Below, piece after piece: positions 44,016-52,756 of a stretch of DNA of 64,000 bases. The stretch spans positions 1,631,001 to 1,695,000 of the forward strand of contig JACKOH010000001.1 in NCBI GenBank assembly GCA_024234395.1, written 5' to 3'. The translations under genes and the position numbers were made by a program. The stretch comes from Pseudomonadales bacterium (lineage in GTDB: Bacteria > Pseudomonadota > Gammaproteobacteria > Pseudomonadales > Pseudohongiellaceae). The notes under the pieces were generated by a model that saw only the letters and a list, made by a program, of their open reading frames with translations, ran no database searches and was not told the origin of the DNA. Numbering within the stretch: position 1 is the stretch's first letter; each line of letters starts with the position of its first letter.

Positions 44016-44399
44016 TTGCAAAATCATTACTACCTGGACATGGATGATGTGTTGGTTCTGCATAGAACGCAGATCCACCATTTCGGCGGTGCACCTGGGA
44101 TTCGTGATGCCGGTCTTATCGAAGCTGTACTGGCCAGACCACAGACCGGATTTTATGGTGACTTGATCAAAGAAGCAGCAGCACTATTGGAAAATATGAC
44201 TATGAACCATGGTTTCATAAAAGGTAACAAGCGAGTGGGGTTTGCCGCCACCTATGTGTTCTTGCGAATCAACGGCCTCGACATCAAAGCCTCGGAAAGA
44301 ACCACACTGAAATTTGTCATCGGGATGCTGGAGTCCGGAAGCTTTCTAAAAGACGAATTGGACGCCTGGCTACGTCGTCACACGCGGATGTCAGGCTGA
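44016..44399 (+). CDS. doc: Doc-family toxin (Fic fold)
   Basis: 127 aa from a TTG start; an ATG at 44040 is possible but would remove the conserved first strand. The Fic/Doc active-site loop is NHGFIKGNKRVGFA (H..F..GNKR), and the N-terminal part has VLVLHRTQIHHFGGAPGIRDAGLIEAVLARP. Doc phosphorylates EF-Tu and stops translation; Phd blocks it. The pair lies at the right edge of the ISCR-bounded region and may help to keep it, though it is outside the repeat itself. Confidence 0.9.
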   Translation: MQNHYYLDMDDVLVLHRTQIHHFGGAPGIRDAGLIEAVLARPQTGFYGDLIKEAAALLENMTMNHGFIKGNKRVGFAATYVFLRINGLDIKASERTTLKFVIGMLESGSFLKDELDAWLRRHTRMSG

Positions 44400-44413
44400 A
44401 TTGAGTGTAACAA

Positions 44414-44581
44414 GGGACTCTCACAAATTAACAACTTAACTGTCCGGATCGGGTTAACTGTTGTGATCGGGAGAATCGATGTTGGCACCTTCCACCAGGC
44501 CCAGGCCTTTCTTGATGCATTGCGAAACTGCTGGCTGCCCGCCATGCAACGCGCATTATGTTGTTAAGTTGTGAGTGTCCC
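44414..44581. repeat. MITE-like element with 22-bp terminal inverted repeats
   Basis: 168 bp. Left end 44414-44435 and right end 44560-44581 match as inverted repeats at 20 of 22 positions (gggactctcacaaattaac against the complement of gttaagttgtgagtgtccc). The interior carries no gene start. The right end touches the stop codon of the glycosyltransferase gene (44582). No second copy was seen in the window. Confidence 0.65.
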
Positions 44582-45439
44582 CTATGGGGGTTCGCCACCC
44601 GCAGTCAGCACACTCTTGGAAAGCAGTTCGCTGTTCTGCTGGTATTCCCACAACTTGGCGTACTTCATGAAGTTATAGAAAGCATGGTTCATGCTGACCA
44701 GCAACCCTTCCACTCCATCCAGAAAGTAACCTTTACCCAGATAGCATTGCAGAAATGACCATTGGAAAATAACGACCAGAATCGCCGGATTGCACTTCCT
44801 GTTTTTATCGAGCTTATCCAATGCCTTCAGGCGACTGTATTGATTGGATTTGGCAATCCGTTCCGAAAAGGACAGGTTTTCATGGTGTAACAGCTGCACG
44901 TCAGATTGCTTTACCCTGCCGCTTACCGTGATTCTTTCATGCACTCTGGCGAACTCATAGCGTCCATGCTCTTTCCGAAAAAAACGGATCAACCGGTCAT
45001 CCTTCACAAAACTGTTTGAAGGCCTGCCCCATCTAAGCAGGCGTCGATTGGATTCCAGCGCACTGTACTCAGTCTGCTCCAGTAGAGAACGCATTTCAGC
45101 CAGATACGGGGGTGTAAGTTCCTCGTCGGCATCCAGGTTCAACACCCAGTTCTGCGTACACAATGACAAGGCATAGGCTTTCTGATCGCTGAATCCGGTC
45201 CATGATCTGAAATAAAATTTCACATTCGGGTAGCTGCCTGCAATATTTCGAGTCGCATCCTTACTGCCGCTGTCGACGATGATGACTTCTTTGAAACCCG
45301 ATAACTGATCCAGCAGCCGGTCTATGTTTTTTTCCTCATTCAGAGTGATCACATAAACGCTTACAGGAAGTCCGCTCATTTGCGCAGCCGGATCCCTCGC
45401 AGGAACGGTGTATTCACTCAGAATTTCACTCAGCAACAT
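44582..45439 (-). CDS. Family 2 glycosyltransferase (LPS/WaaE-like)
   Basis: 285 aa from the ATG at 45439 (GGGGG about 5 nt upstream); other in-frame ATGs at 45457 and 45379 are possible. The GT-A fold is visible: VYVITLNEEKNIDRLLDQL, VDSGSKDAT and LDADEEL (the DxD), then WGRPSNSFVKDDRLIRFFRKEHG. This resembles LPS core glucosyltransferases of the WaaE/KdtX type, acting at the cytoplasmic membrane. The stop codon is formed at the edge of the inverted-repeat element, so the last few residues may not be original. Confidence 0.8.
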   Translation of the reverse strand: MLLSEILSEYTVPARDPAAQMSGLPVSVYVITLNEEKNIDRLLDQLSGFKEVIIVDSGSKDATRNIAGSYPNVKFYFRSWTGFSDQKAYALSLCTQNWVLNLDADEELTPPYLAEMRSLLEQTEYSALESNRRLLRWGRPSNSFVKDDRLIRFFRKEHGRYEFARVHERITVSGRVKQSDVQLLHHENLSFSERIAKSNQYSRLKALDKLDKNRKCNPAILVVIFQWSFLQCYLGKGYFLDGVEGLLVSMNHAFYNFMKYAKLWEYQQNSELLSKSVLTAGGEPP

Positions 45440-45707
45440 TACGCCCCCGTAAGACATCTCTGTATCGGCGTTGATCGTCGACAGGAAAAAGTAATAGCAC
45501 GACGGGAAACAGAGCGGAACTTGCAAATGCCTGCAGACTGGCTGTTTTATGCCCAAGCTTCCAACGACAACATTATTAACAGGCCAATGTGACAATTTCG
45601 GGTAGGCAGGAAAACTGAAGCGTGTCGCTCTGACATTGGCTGCTCTCAGCCGTTGGCTACTTGCCAACAGAATTCGCCCTCGGGACTCTACATTTGCCCA
45701 CGGGTCT

Positions 45708-45902
45708 CTAGTCGATACCACTCACATTGGTACAGTGTGCTCCCGAAGGCACCTGCCCGGACCCCAGCGCAGTAGGATACGGTGCCAGATAGGGATCGAT
45801 AGGTTCGGCCGCAAACAGATCCACCAGCACGAACAGCAACAGTCCCAGCAGAACCAGCAGGCTGGCGGTGGGCCGTCGAGGCAGCTTGTCGTTATCGCTC
45901 AT
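45708..45902 (-). CDS. Small single-span membrane protein, coupled to YeeE
   Basis: 64 aa. The start ATG overlaps the YeeE stop (ATGA), implying translational coupling. One membrane span covers about residues 13-33 (TASLLVLLGLLLFVLVDLF), with a short tail containing APYPTALGSGQVPSGAHC. No family recognised. Its coupling to a sulfur transporter and a rhodanese suggests a role as an accessory subunit; this is inference. Confidence 0.6.
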   Translation of the reverse strand: MSDNDKLPRRPTASLLVLLGLLLFVLVDLFAAEPIDPYLAPYPTALGSGQVPSGAHCTNVSGID

Positions 45903-47038
45903 GGGATACCCACTGCCAGTCTGGGCCGGGCCTGTTGCAGCAGCACCGGGCGCAGCCGGATACCCAGGGCGGATCCGGCAAAGGCGGCGATAAACCACAC
46001 CCAGCCGTGAACGCTGCCAGTGGACACTCCGCTGAAAAAGGCGCCAACGTTACAGCCGAAGGCGATGCGTGAACTGTAGCCAAGTACCAGCCCGGCCAGA
46101 ACGATCACTCCCCAGCTGAGTGGTTGCAAGTTGGCAACCTGGGGATCGACGTGTCGACGCCAGCGCATGGCCAGAAAGGCTCCGGCAATCAGCCCAATGT
46201 TGGTCAGGGAAGTCACATCGGTGAGGACGCTCTGCTGCAGACGTTCTGCGTGAGCCGGATTGGACCAGAATACTGAGGCACTGAGGTCCATGCCACCGAG
46301 CTGAGCCAACTTGGCGCCCCACAGCCCCAGTCCGTAGACCACCCCCCAGGACTGTCCCGCGATGATCAGGTTCAGAGTGGCCAGACCAGCCAGCAGCGCC
46401 GCGGCGATAAGCAGTCGTGGCGGTGGCTTGCGCTTGCCTGGCTCCGACCAGACCAGCGCCGCGATCGCCAGCAGCCCCAGCCCTGCCAGGGTCAAAGCCA
46501 GACCGCCACCGTTTCCGAACAGATCCTGCATGGTCAATAATGGCAAAGTACCCAGGCCGTTCCACCAGGCCAGGTGCAGGGAGCCGGCAAAACTCCCGGC
46601 AATAAAGCCCAGCAGCGCCACCAGCCCGATCAGGTTACCGCTGCCCGCATTGACCAGGGTCCCGGAACCGCAGCCCAGTACCAGTTGCATGGCCATGCCG
46701 AACACAAAGGCGCCACCGATCATGGCAATACCGACAGGCGCATAGGCGCCGGTCAATTCTTCAGGATGCGATGCCAGTAGCGGAAAGGCACAGGCCGCGG
46801 CGAGGCCGATGGCCAGGAACTGGGCCAGCAGTCCCCGGCCGTCACGCTGCTGTATCGCCAGTCGCCAGGGCCCGGCAAAGCCAAACCGGAAACCCTCCAG
46901 CACCAGGCCGAAACCGAGGCCGACCAGCAGCAGAAAAGCAGACCTGGGGCCAGCCAGATAAAAGGTTCCAGCGACCATTGCCAGAGCCAGCAACACCACA
47001 CGATAACGGGGGGTCAGCCTGATTGTCGGTTCGCTCAT
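45899..47038 (-). CDS. YeeE/YedE-family thiosulfate/sulfur transporter
   Basis: 379 aa, ~9 membrane spans. The two family motifs are visible: LGCGSGTLVNAGSGNLIGLV and AFGCNVGAFFSGVSTGSVHGW, each with a conserved cysteine that in TsuA passes thiosulfate across the membrane. The start overlaps the rhodanese stop by 4 bp (ATGA), and the stop overlaps the next small gene in the same way. Full length; it combines both motif halves in one protein. Confidence 0.92.
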   Translation of the reverse strand: MSEPTIRLTPRYRVVLLALAMVAGTFYLAGPRSAFLLLVGLGFGLVLEGFRFGFAGPWRLAIQQRDGRGLLAQFLAIGLAAACAFPLLASHPEELTGAYAPVGIAMIGGAFVFGMAMQLVLGCGSGTLVNAGSGNLIGLVALLGFIAGSFAGSLHLAWWNGLGTLPLLTMQDLFGNGGGLALTLAGLGLLAIAALVWSEPGKRKPPPRLLIAAALLAGLATLNLIIAGQSWGVVYGLGLWGAKLAQLGGMDLSASVFWSNPAHAERLQQSVLTDVTSLTNIGLIAGAFLAMRWRRHVDPQVANLQPLSWGVIVLAGLVLGYSSRIAFGCNVGAFFSGVSTGSVHGWVWFIAAFAGSALGIRLRPVLLQQARPRLAVGIP

Positions 47039-47979
47039 AACTGCAGTCCTGTCAGATCTCTCAACCAGCGCAGGGTGAGGTCCGTGTAGACCCGCAACCG
47101 GCCGACCTGATTGTCCATGGGTCGATCGGCTTCGCTCCAGGCTGCCACGCTTTCCGCGTACAACCGGGTGTTGTCGATGCCCAGCACTTCGCTCATGACA
47201 AACCAGTTGATCGAGGCCCAGTGTCCGGTGTTGCAGAAGGACACCGTCATCGGCTCACTCAGCGACAGTTGCTGCAGGGTCCCGTCCAGTTCACCCCGCC
47301 CTTTCAGGCTATCGCCCTGGAACCAGCTTTCATACTCCAGATTGGCGGCGCCATGAATCGTACCGGGCTCTCCCAATGTGGCCCGCAGACCGCGATAGAA
47401 ACTCAGTGGCCGGGCATCGATCAGGTTTCCGGATCCCGACGCCACCAGGGACTCCACCTGCTCGGTGGTAACCCGCCAGTCATCATGCCAGTCAGGTTGA
47501 TAGCTGCTCGGTGTCACGCTTACCGGGTCATTGTTGACCGGTAACCCGGCTGCCTCCCAGGCTTCGAATCCGCCATTGATAACCGCGACATCCTGAACGC
47601 CCAGGGTTTTCAGAGTCCAGTAGACCCGGGTGGCCGCTCCCATATCAGCCGGATTGGCTCCCTCGTGGACCACCACCACCGGGGTAGTGGCATCAATACC
47701 AAGTTTCTGCAACAGGCTGGTATATTCCTCCAGACTGCGCAGTTCTCCGGGATTGCGGCCGGTACCACGCCATTCCTCATACGGACTCTCGATACTGTCA
47801 GGCAGGTGTCCACGCCCGTAACTGCCGGACACGCGAATGACTCTCACCGCCGGGTCAGTGCTGAGAATTGAGGCGACCGCCTGCGGTTCCAGCAGCGGCT
47901 GCCAGCCGATCGGGGTGCCCAACGCCAGGGTCGGCACCAGCACTGCACAGAGCGCTAAAAACGGGGCTTTAATCCTCAT
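47035..47979 (-). CDS. Exported two-domain rhodanese (thiosulfate sulfurtransferase)
   Basis: 314 aa with a Sec signal peptide (MRIKAPFLALCAVLVPTLALG). Two rhodanese domains: the first has VVVVHEGANP at the position of the active loop and lacks the cysteine; the second has the active-site cysteine in SFCNTGHWASINWF. This SseA-like layout moves sulfur from thiosulfate to a thiophilic acceptor in the periplasm. First gene of the coupled operon; the product could hand sulfur to, or act on, the YeeE substrate. Confidence 0.88.
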   Translation of the reverse strand: MRIKAPFLALCAVLVPTLALGTPIGWQPLLEPQAVASILSTDPAVRVIRVSGSYGRGHLPDSIESPYEEWRGTGRNPGELRSLEEYTSLLQKLGIDATTPVVVVHEGANPADMGAATRVYWTLKTLGVQDVAVINGGFEAWEAAGLPVNNDPVSVTPSSYQPDWHDDWRVTTEQVESLVASGSGNLIDARPLSFYRGLRATLGEPGTIHGAANLEYESWFQGDSLKGRGELDGTLQQLSLSEPMTVSFCNTGHWASINWFVMSEVLGIDNTRLYAESVAAWSEADRPMDNQVGRLRVYTDLTLRWLRDLTGLQL

Positions 47980-48521
47980 TAACTCATTTCCCAGGTCATT
48001 TGATACGGGCAGCTGCTACTGAGCTGCGTGCCCGGCCAGTATCTGCATTTCACTCGGCTGTCTCAGCTCCGTTACACTGGCGGGACAAACGGTCGGCGGA
48101 ACCGGAACAATATCCAATAGAGACCCGCTTGAACCAGTCACTATTCTTGATGCGCAATTCGCCTCAGCTAATGCCTCAATTCACGCCTGAACTCATGTAA
48201 TCCCGTTTATTCGGTCCTTTCGTCACACCTGCCCACCCTGTGGTGGCTGCGCAACCGCTTTCCTGACATATCGCCGGCCAAGCATAATTGCCGGGTCAGC
48301 CATCCGCAAGTAACAGCGCTGCTGGCGACGGTTCCGGCAATATCCCGGTCGCCGGATCGAAGGCAGAGTAGACGCGACGACTCTGCAGTCGCGGTCCCAC
48401 CGGCCTTATCCGTCCTGACCCCATAAGCCGCATTTCTTGTGACCATTGCCGCTGCATGCTAAATTACGCGGCCATTTTCATCGACACTTCAACCAGCAGC
48501 CGACCCGGTAAGGAACGACTT
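47980..48521. other. Intergenic region between the rhodanese operon and leuB
   Basis: 542 bp between divergent genes. No plausible gene, clear promoter hexamers or hairpin-plus-T-run terminator was found. The region must carry both promoters. Confidence 0.4.
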
Positions 48522-49628
48522 ATGGCGACGAAAAAAATTGCACTTCTGGACGGCGACGGCATCGGCCCGGAAATCATGACCGAGGCTGTCAAGGTGCTGA
48601 ACCTGGTCGCAGAACGTAATGCCATCGAATTCGATCTGGTTCATGGTGCCTTTGGTGCCAGCGCCTATTTCGACCATGGCCATTCCTTCCCGGATGCCAC
48701 CAAGGCACTGTGCGACGAGGCTGACGCCATCCTCAAAGGCCCGATCGGTCTCAGCCACGAAGAATCGAAGAAAATTCCGGTCGATATGCAGCCGGAACGG
48801 GGTGCGCTGCTGCCGCTGCGTCGCCGCTATAACACCTTTGCCAACTTCCGTCCGGTGTTCCTGCCCAAGGGGCTGGCGCATTTTTCACCTCTGAAACCGG
48901 AGATCATCGGCGACGGTATCGACCTGATCATCATTCGGGAACTGGTCGGCGGACTCTACTTCGGTAATAAGGAATCCGGCGTCAATGACGCGGGTCTGCG
49001 CTATGTGAAGGAAACCCTGGAATACGACGAAGAACAGATCGCCCGCATCGCCCGAGTAGCGTTTGAAACTTCGATGAAGCGCAAGAAGGTGCTGCACAAC
49101 ATTCACAAAAGCAATGTGCTGAAGTCCAGTGTCCTGTGGAACGAGGTCCTCGAAGAAGTGGGCCGCGATTTCCCGGAGGTGAAAATCGTTCACATCCTGG
49201 TGGATGCCGCCGCCACCTACCTGTGCCTCAACCCGGGCCAGTTCGATGTTATGGTGATGGAAAACATGTTCGGCGATATCCTCAGCGATCAGGGTGGCGG
49301 CATCCTGGGTTCCCTGGGCCTGATGCCGTCCGCCTGTATCGGTCCGGACAAAGCCTACTATGAACCGTCCCATGGATCGGCACCGGACATCGCCGGCAAG
49401 AACATCGCCAATCCGTATTCGATGATCGGCTCGGTGGCCATGATGCTGGAAATGTCCTTTGCCATGGACCAGGAAGCCCGCAACGTCTGGCACGCCATGC
49501 AGAGTGTATTCGCCCAGGGTTACTCCACACCGGATCTGTCCAAGCCCGGCAGCGGCGTCAAAATGATCGATACCAGCGGTTTTGGCGACCTGGTGGTGGA
49601 GCAACTGCGTAAGCAGCCGGTAGCCTGA
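48522..49628 (+). CDS. leuB: 3-isopropylmalate dehydrogenase family enzyme
   Basis: 368 aa from the ATG at 48522, with AAGGA 7 nt upstream. Isopropylmalate/isocitrate dehydrogenase motifs are visible: LLDGDGIGPEIM, ALLPLRRRYNTFANFRPV, IIRELVGGLYFG, KSNVLKSSVLWNEV and VMENMFGDILSDQGGG. It oxidises 3-isopropylmalate with NAD. leuC and leuD are not next to it, and leuA is 30 kb away. A related substrate such as methylmalate (citramalate pathway) is possible given the synthase at 52757-54319. Confidence 0.88.
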   Translation: MATKKIALLDGDGIGPEIMTEAVKVLNLVAERNAIEFDLVHGAFGASAYFDHGHSFPDATKALCDEADAILKGPIGLSHEESKKIPVDMQPERGALLPLRRRYNTFANFRPVFLPKGLAHFSPLKPEIIGDGIDLIIIRELVGGLYFGNKESGVNDAGLRYVKETLEYDEEQIARIARVAFETSMKRKKVLHNIHKSNVLKSSVLWNEVLEEVGRDFPEVKIVHILVDAAATYLCLNPGQFDVMVMENMFGDILSDQGGGILGSLGLMPSACIGPDKAYYEPSHGSAPDIAGKNIANPYSMIGSVAMMLEMSFAMDQEARNVWHAMQSVFAQGYSTPDLSKPGSGVKMIDTSGFGDLVVEQLRKQPVA

Positions 49629-49689
49629 CCGTCCCGTCACTCACAACCGGCGGGAAGTTTAAACTGCGGCACTGAGGGAGGAGATTTCT

Positions 49690-50433
49690 GTGAATCGAGT
49701 GACTCTGAGACGTTTGATCGCCCTGTCAGCCAGGCTCCTGCTACCACTGTTTCTGCTCGGACCGGCTACTGCACTGGCACAACCCCGGACTGAGACCATC
49801 GCCATCATCGGCACCGGCAATGTCGGTTCAACGCTTGGCAGAATCTGGGCTGCTGCGGGACACCGGATAGTCTATGGTTCCCGCACCCCGGAGACAGACC
49901 GGGTACGAAATCTGGTGGAAGAAACCGGCAACGGCGCCAGCGCCACGTCCCAGGCAGACGCAGCCAGCCAGGCGGAAATTGTGTTGATTCCGATTCCGCC
50001 GACGGCAATACCCGACGTCATGGCAGCGCTGGGCGATCTGACCGGAAAAATAGTCATTGACCCCACTAACTGGTGGGAATTCGAGGACGGCATTGCCGTC
50101 TCGCCCCGCGATCCCCGCGACTCCCTGGCCGCGCAGGTCCAGGCCCTGGCGCCGGGTGCGTCAGTCGTGAAGGCCTTCAATACCCTGAATTACACGGTGA
50201 TGCAGAACCCCTCGCTTTCCGATGGCCCGGTCAGCGTGCCCATCGCCGGAAACGACCCGGCTGCGAAACAGCGGGTGGCAAGGTTGGCCGTGGACGCCGG
50301 CCTGGAACCACTGGATGTTGGCCCCCTGCAGTTCGCCGAATACCTCGAGGAAATGTTGCGTCTCGCGATCGGCTTCCGGGAGCTGAATCCCGGTCAGGCA
50401 TTCGACTTCTATCTGCGTCTGCGCCCGAATTAA
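49690..50433 (+). CDS. Secreted F420-type NADP-binding oxidoreductase-like protein
   Basis: 247 aa. The GTG start has GGAGGAG 6-8 nt upstream. The first ~31 residues look like a signal peptide (LLLPLFLLGPATALAQ). Then comes a Rossmann fold (IAIIGTGNVGSTLGRIWAAAG, VYGSRTPETDRVR) and the family segments VLIPIPPTAIPDVM, VIDPTNWW and VVKAFNTLNY, as in F420-dependent NADP oxidoreductase homologues. Such enzymes are normally cytoplasmic, so the export signal is odd. The next two genes also encode secreted enzymes in the same direction. Confidence 0.75.
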   Translation: MNRVTLRRLIALSARLLLPLFLLGPATALAQPRTETIAIIGTGNVGSTLGRIWAAAGHRIVYGSRTPETDRVRNLVEETGNGASATSQADAASQAEIVLIPIPPTAIPDVMAALGDLTGKIVIDPTNWWEFEDGIAVSPRDPRDSLAAQVQALAPGASVVKAFNTLNYTVMQNPSLSDGPVSVPIAGNDPAAKQRVARLAVDAGLEPLDVGPLQFAEYLEEMLRLAIGFRELNPGQAFDFYLRLRPN

Positions 50434-50584
50434 GAAACCACTTATCAAGGGGAACTGCTCAATGGGAGCGTGTCGATCAGCAACCGGTTAAGTGAACCAC
50501 TTCCAATGCGCACATCGACCGGTTACCTTGGGAGCCTCTGATTAAACGGCAGTTAACTGACAGATAAATTCTGGAGGACGCGCC

Positions 50585-51199
50585 ATGAGAGTCACCTTTC
50601 CATCCCGCTTTTTCCTCGGCCTGGGTCTCGCCGTGATGCTGAGCCTGGCCGGCTCGCCGTACGCACAATCCCTCGATAACGGCGCCCTGGTGCGGGCCTT
50701 GCAGAGCGGCGGTTATGTGCTGCTCATGCGTCACGCCAGTTCGCCCGCTCAGCCACCCGATGCCGACACCGCCAATGCGGATAACCCGGATCGGGAGCGC
50801 CAACTGGATGAAACCGGCCGGCGCACGGCAACTGCCATGGGCATCGCACTGCGCCGGCTGGCCATCCCCATCGCCGGGGTCGAATCCAGTCCCGCCTACC
50901 GCACCCGGGAAACTGCCCGATTGGCCGGCTTCAGTGACATCAAAATCAGCGCCTTCCTCGGTAACCAGGGTATGCAGAATTCCAGCGGGTCGAACACGGC
51001 ACAACTCAGGGATTCCCTGAGCGCTGCAGTGCCTGGAGCCAACCGGCTGCTGATTACTCATTCGCCAAATATCGCTGCGGCGTTCCCCGACCTCAGCCCG
51101 CCGGTCGAGCAGGGCGAAATCCTGGTTTTTGACCCTCAGGTCAGTGTGACCCAGCCTGTGAGCCGGATCTCCATCGACGAGTGGCCAGATTTGAAGTAA
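50585..51199 (+). CDS. Secreted histidine phosphatase superfamily protein
   Basis: 204 aa. Sec signal (FFLGLGLAVMLSLAGSPYAQS). The catalytic RHG-type motif is LLMRHASSP, the second part is ESSPAYRTRETARLAG, and the late histidine is in LLITHSPNI. Typical of the phosphoglycerate-mutase-like branch of periplasmic phosphatases. Preceded by GGAGG-type site (tggaggacgcgcc). Substrate unknown. Confidence 0.82.
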   Translation: MRVTFPSRFFLGLGLAVMLSLAGSPYAQSLDNGALVRALQSGGYVLLMRHASSPAQPPDADTANADNPDRERQLDETGRRTATAMGIALRRLAIPIAGVESSPAYRTRETARLAGFSDIKISAFLGNQGMQNSSGSNTAQLRDSLSAAVPGANRLLITHSPNIAAAFPDLSPPVEQGEILVFDPQVSVTQPVSRISIDEWPDLK

Positions 51200-51355
51200 A
51201 AGAACAACTGATTCAATTTCGAAACTGAAGGTGATTTTGAACAGAACACCAGATAATAAAAAACAAGAAATGGTGCGACAATTTGTTGACGACAAGTCGG
51301 CGACAGCACAGCAGCTGACTGACAACGTCAAAATGAAAAAGCGGAGGAACAGCTT

Positions 51356-52342
51356 ATGCTCAAAATTTCCACTCTTTTCCTGGTGGCCAGCCTGGTGACC
51401 GGCTTCGGCAATCAGAAAGTACTAGCACAACAATCTGTGCAGCTGCTCGGTTCTGACTGTACGCCTGATCTGGATCACCCCGTTACTGAACCCGCTACCG
51501 GTCGAACTTTCGTAATCGATTTCCCTTGCGACTTGCGCAGCGACGAAGAAGTGACGGTTATCCTGAATCTGCACGGTGGCGGCTCAAACACCCGCTACCA
51601 GCATGGCTATTTCCCAGCTTTCGAATACAAGGAACAATTCCGGCTGATTGTTGCCACGCCCTATTCGCCGGTTCGGCGCTGGTCGGAGGTGGATGATGCG
51701 TACCTGCAGAATATCGTCTCGCTGATTACCGCAGCCGTAGGCAGCGAGAATATCCGCGCCCTCTGGCTGGCGGGCCATTCCCAGGGAGGCTCCACCTCGC
51801 GCCGCCTGGTGTGTACGGAGTTTTTCCGGGACAAGGTCGATGGGTTCCTGAGTCTGTCCGGGGGGCGACTCGGCGGCTCCCCACAACGCTCGCCCGATGC
51901 AGGCCGACCCCGCCAGGCCGACGATCCGCCCCCCGCCGCCCGCACCACCCCACCGACCCTGCGAACGGAAGTGGAGCAGCCTGATTGCGATTTCTCGCAT
52001 ATTTTCGCCATCGGCGAGCACGAGATAGTCGAATTGCCAACTACCTCCACCTGGGCCGAAAGATATCACTGTGCAGCCCGTGTCCAGCGCCCGGATGTCG
52101 TCGATACCGAAGCGGGCCACGTTCACGACAGCGGACACCAGAATCCTGCCACCAAAGCCTGGGGACGCCTGCCCAGAGGCGGAACCTCGCAGGTCTTCGT
52201 TTATCCTGACTGCGACGACGGTCGCGTGGTTGCCGATGTAATCCGCGTCGACAAAGGCCATACGGAAGGCCTGGAACCCAACGTGGTAAAGGAAATCCTT
52301 CGTCTGATGGTGAGCGCCAGCGGCGGCAAGATCCAGGGCTGA
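51356..52342 (+). CDS. Secreted alpha/beta-hydrolase (PHB depolymerase/feruloyl esterase-like)
   Basis: 328 aa with a Sec signal (MLKISTLFLVASLVTGFGNQKVLAQ). The nucleophile elbow GHSQGG and the oxyanion segment NLHGGGSN are visible, with WLAGHSQGGSTSRRLVC. Layout and length fit the extracellular PHB depolymerase/carbohydrate esterase group; the substrate is unknown. GGAGGAAC precedes the ATG by about 5 nt. A proline-rich, low-complexity stretch (QADDPPPAARTTPPT) interrupts the fold in the middle. Confidence 0.75.
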   Translation: MLKISTLFLVASLVTGFGNQKVLAQQSVQLLGSDCTPDLDHPVTEPATGRTFVIDFPCDLRSDEEVTVILNLHGGGSNTRYQHGYFPAFEYKEQFRLIVATPYSPVRRWSEVDDAYLQNIVSLITAAVGSENIRALWLAGHSQGGSTSRRLVCTEFFRDKVDGFLSLSGGRLGGSPQRSPDAGRPRQADDPPPAARTTPPTLRTEVEQPDCDFSHIFAIGEHEIVELPTTSTWAERYHCAARVQRPDVVDTEAGHVHDSGHQNPATKAWGRLPRGGTSQVFVYPDCDDGRVVADVIRVDKGHTEGLEPNVVKEILRLMVSASGGKIQG

Positions 52343-52534
52343 AAGGAACGAATAGTACAGAGGGACAAACCGAACCCGACCACGCTGCTACCGGAACGGG
52401 GTCAGCAGCATTACAGGCCGGGACCGAAAACGGCTTCATAACCCCGGCTTCCTCTCGGCCTTGCAAACTCCCAGAAAAAGTCCCCAAAGCAGCCGCAACC
52501 CCGGAAACCAGAGGAACCTTGCAATGGGTACGAA

Positions 52535-52711
52535 GGTCTCTGGCGGCTGGCGCTTCCCGGCCAATCAGGACGCGTCTCAGCGCGCGTGGCTATTCGGAAA
52601 TGAGCGAGGACTGCGCGAGTCCCGTAGCGCGCAGCGCGAAGGTCGAGTTCCGCAGCGCCGAATAGCCTCGCGCGCTGGCGTCCGGCCGGGAAGCGCCAGC
52701 CGCCAGAGACC
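52535..52711. repeat. 177-bp near-perfect palindrome with an RNA-like apical region
   Basis: The outer arms (52535-52562 and 52684-52711) are perfect 28-bp inverted repeats. Pairing goes on inward: ggacgc/gcgtcc, cagcgcgcg/cgcgcgctg and ggctattcgg/ccgaatagcc (52588-52597 and 52658-52667), in total ~53 paired positions with two small bulges. The apical 60 nt contains ggact-gcgcg-agtcc. It sits between two convergent genes. A coding frame crosses it, but the palindrome explains the sequence better. No second copy was seen. Confidence 0.8.
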
Positions 52712-52756
52712 AGCCACTAATCCATCGGCGCCGTTAAAACCTTTCGAGCAGACTGA

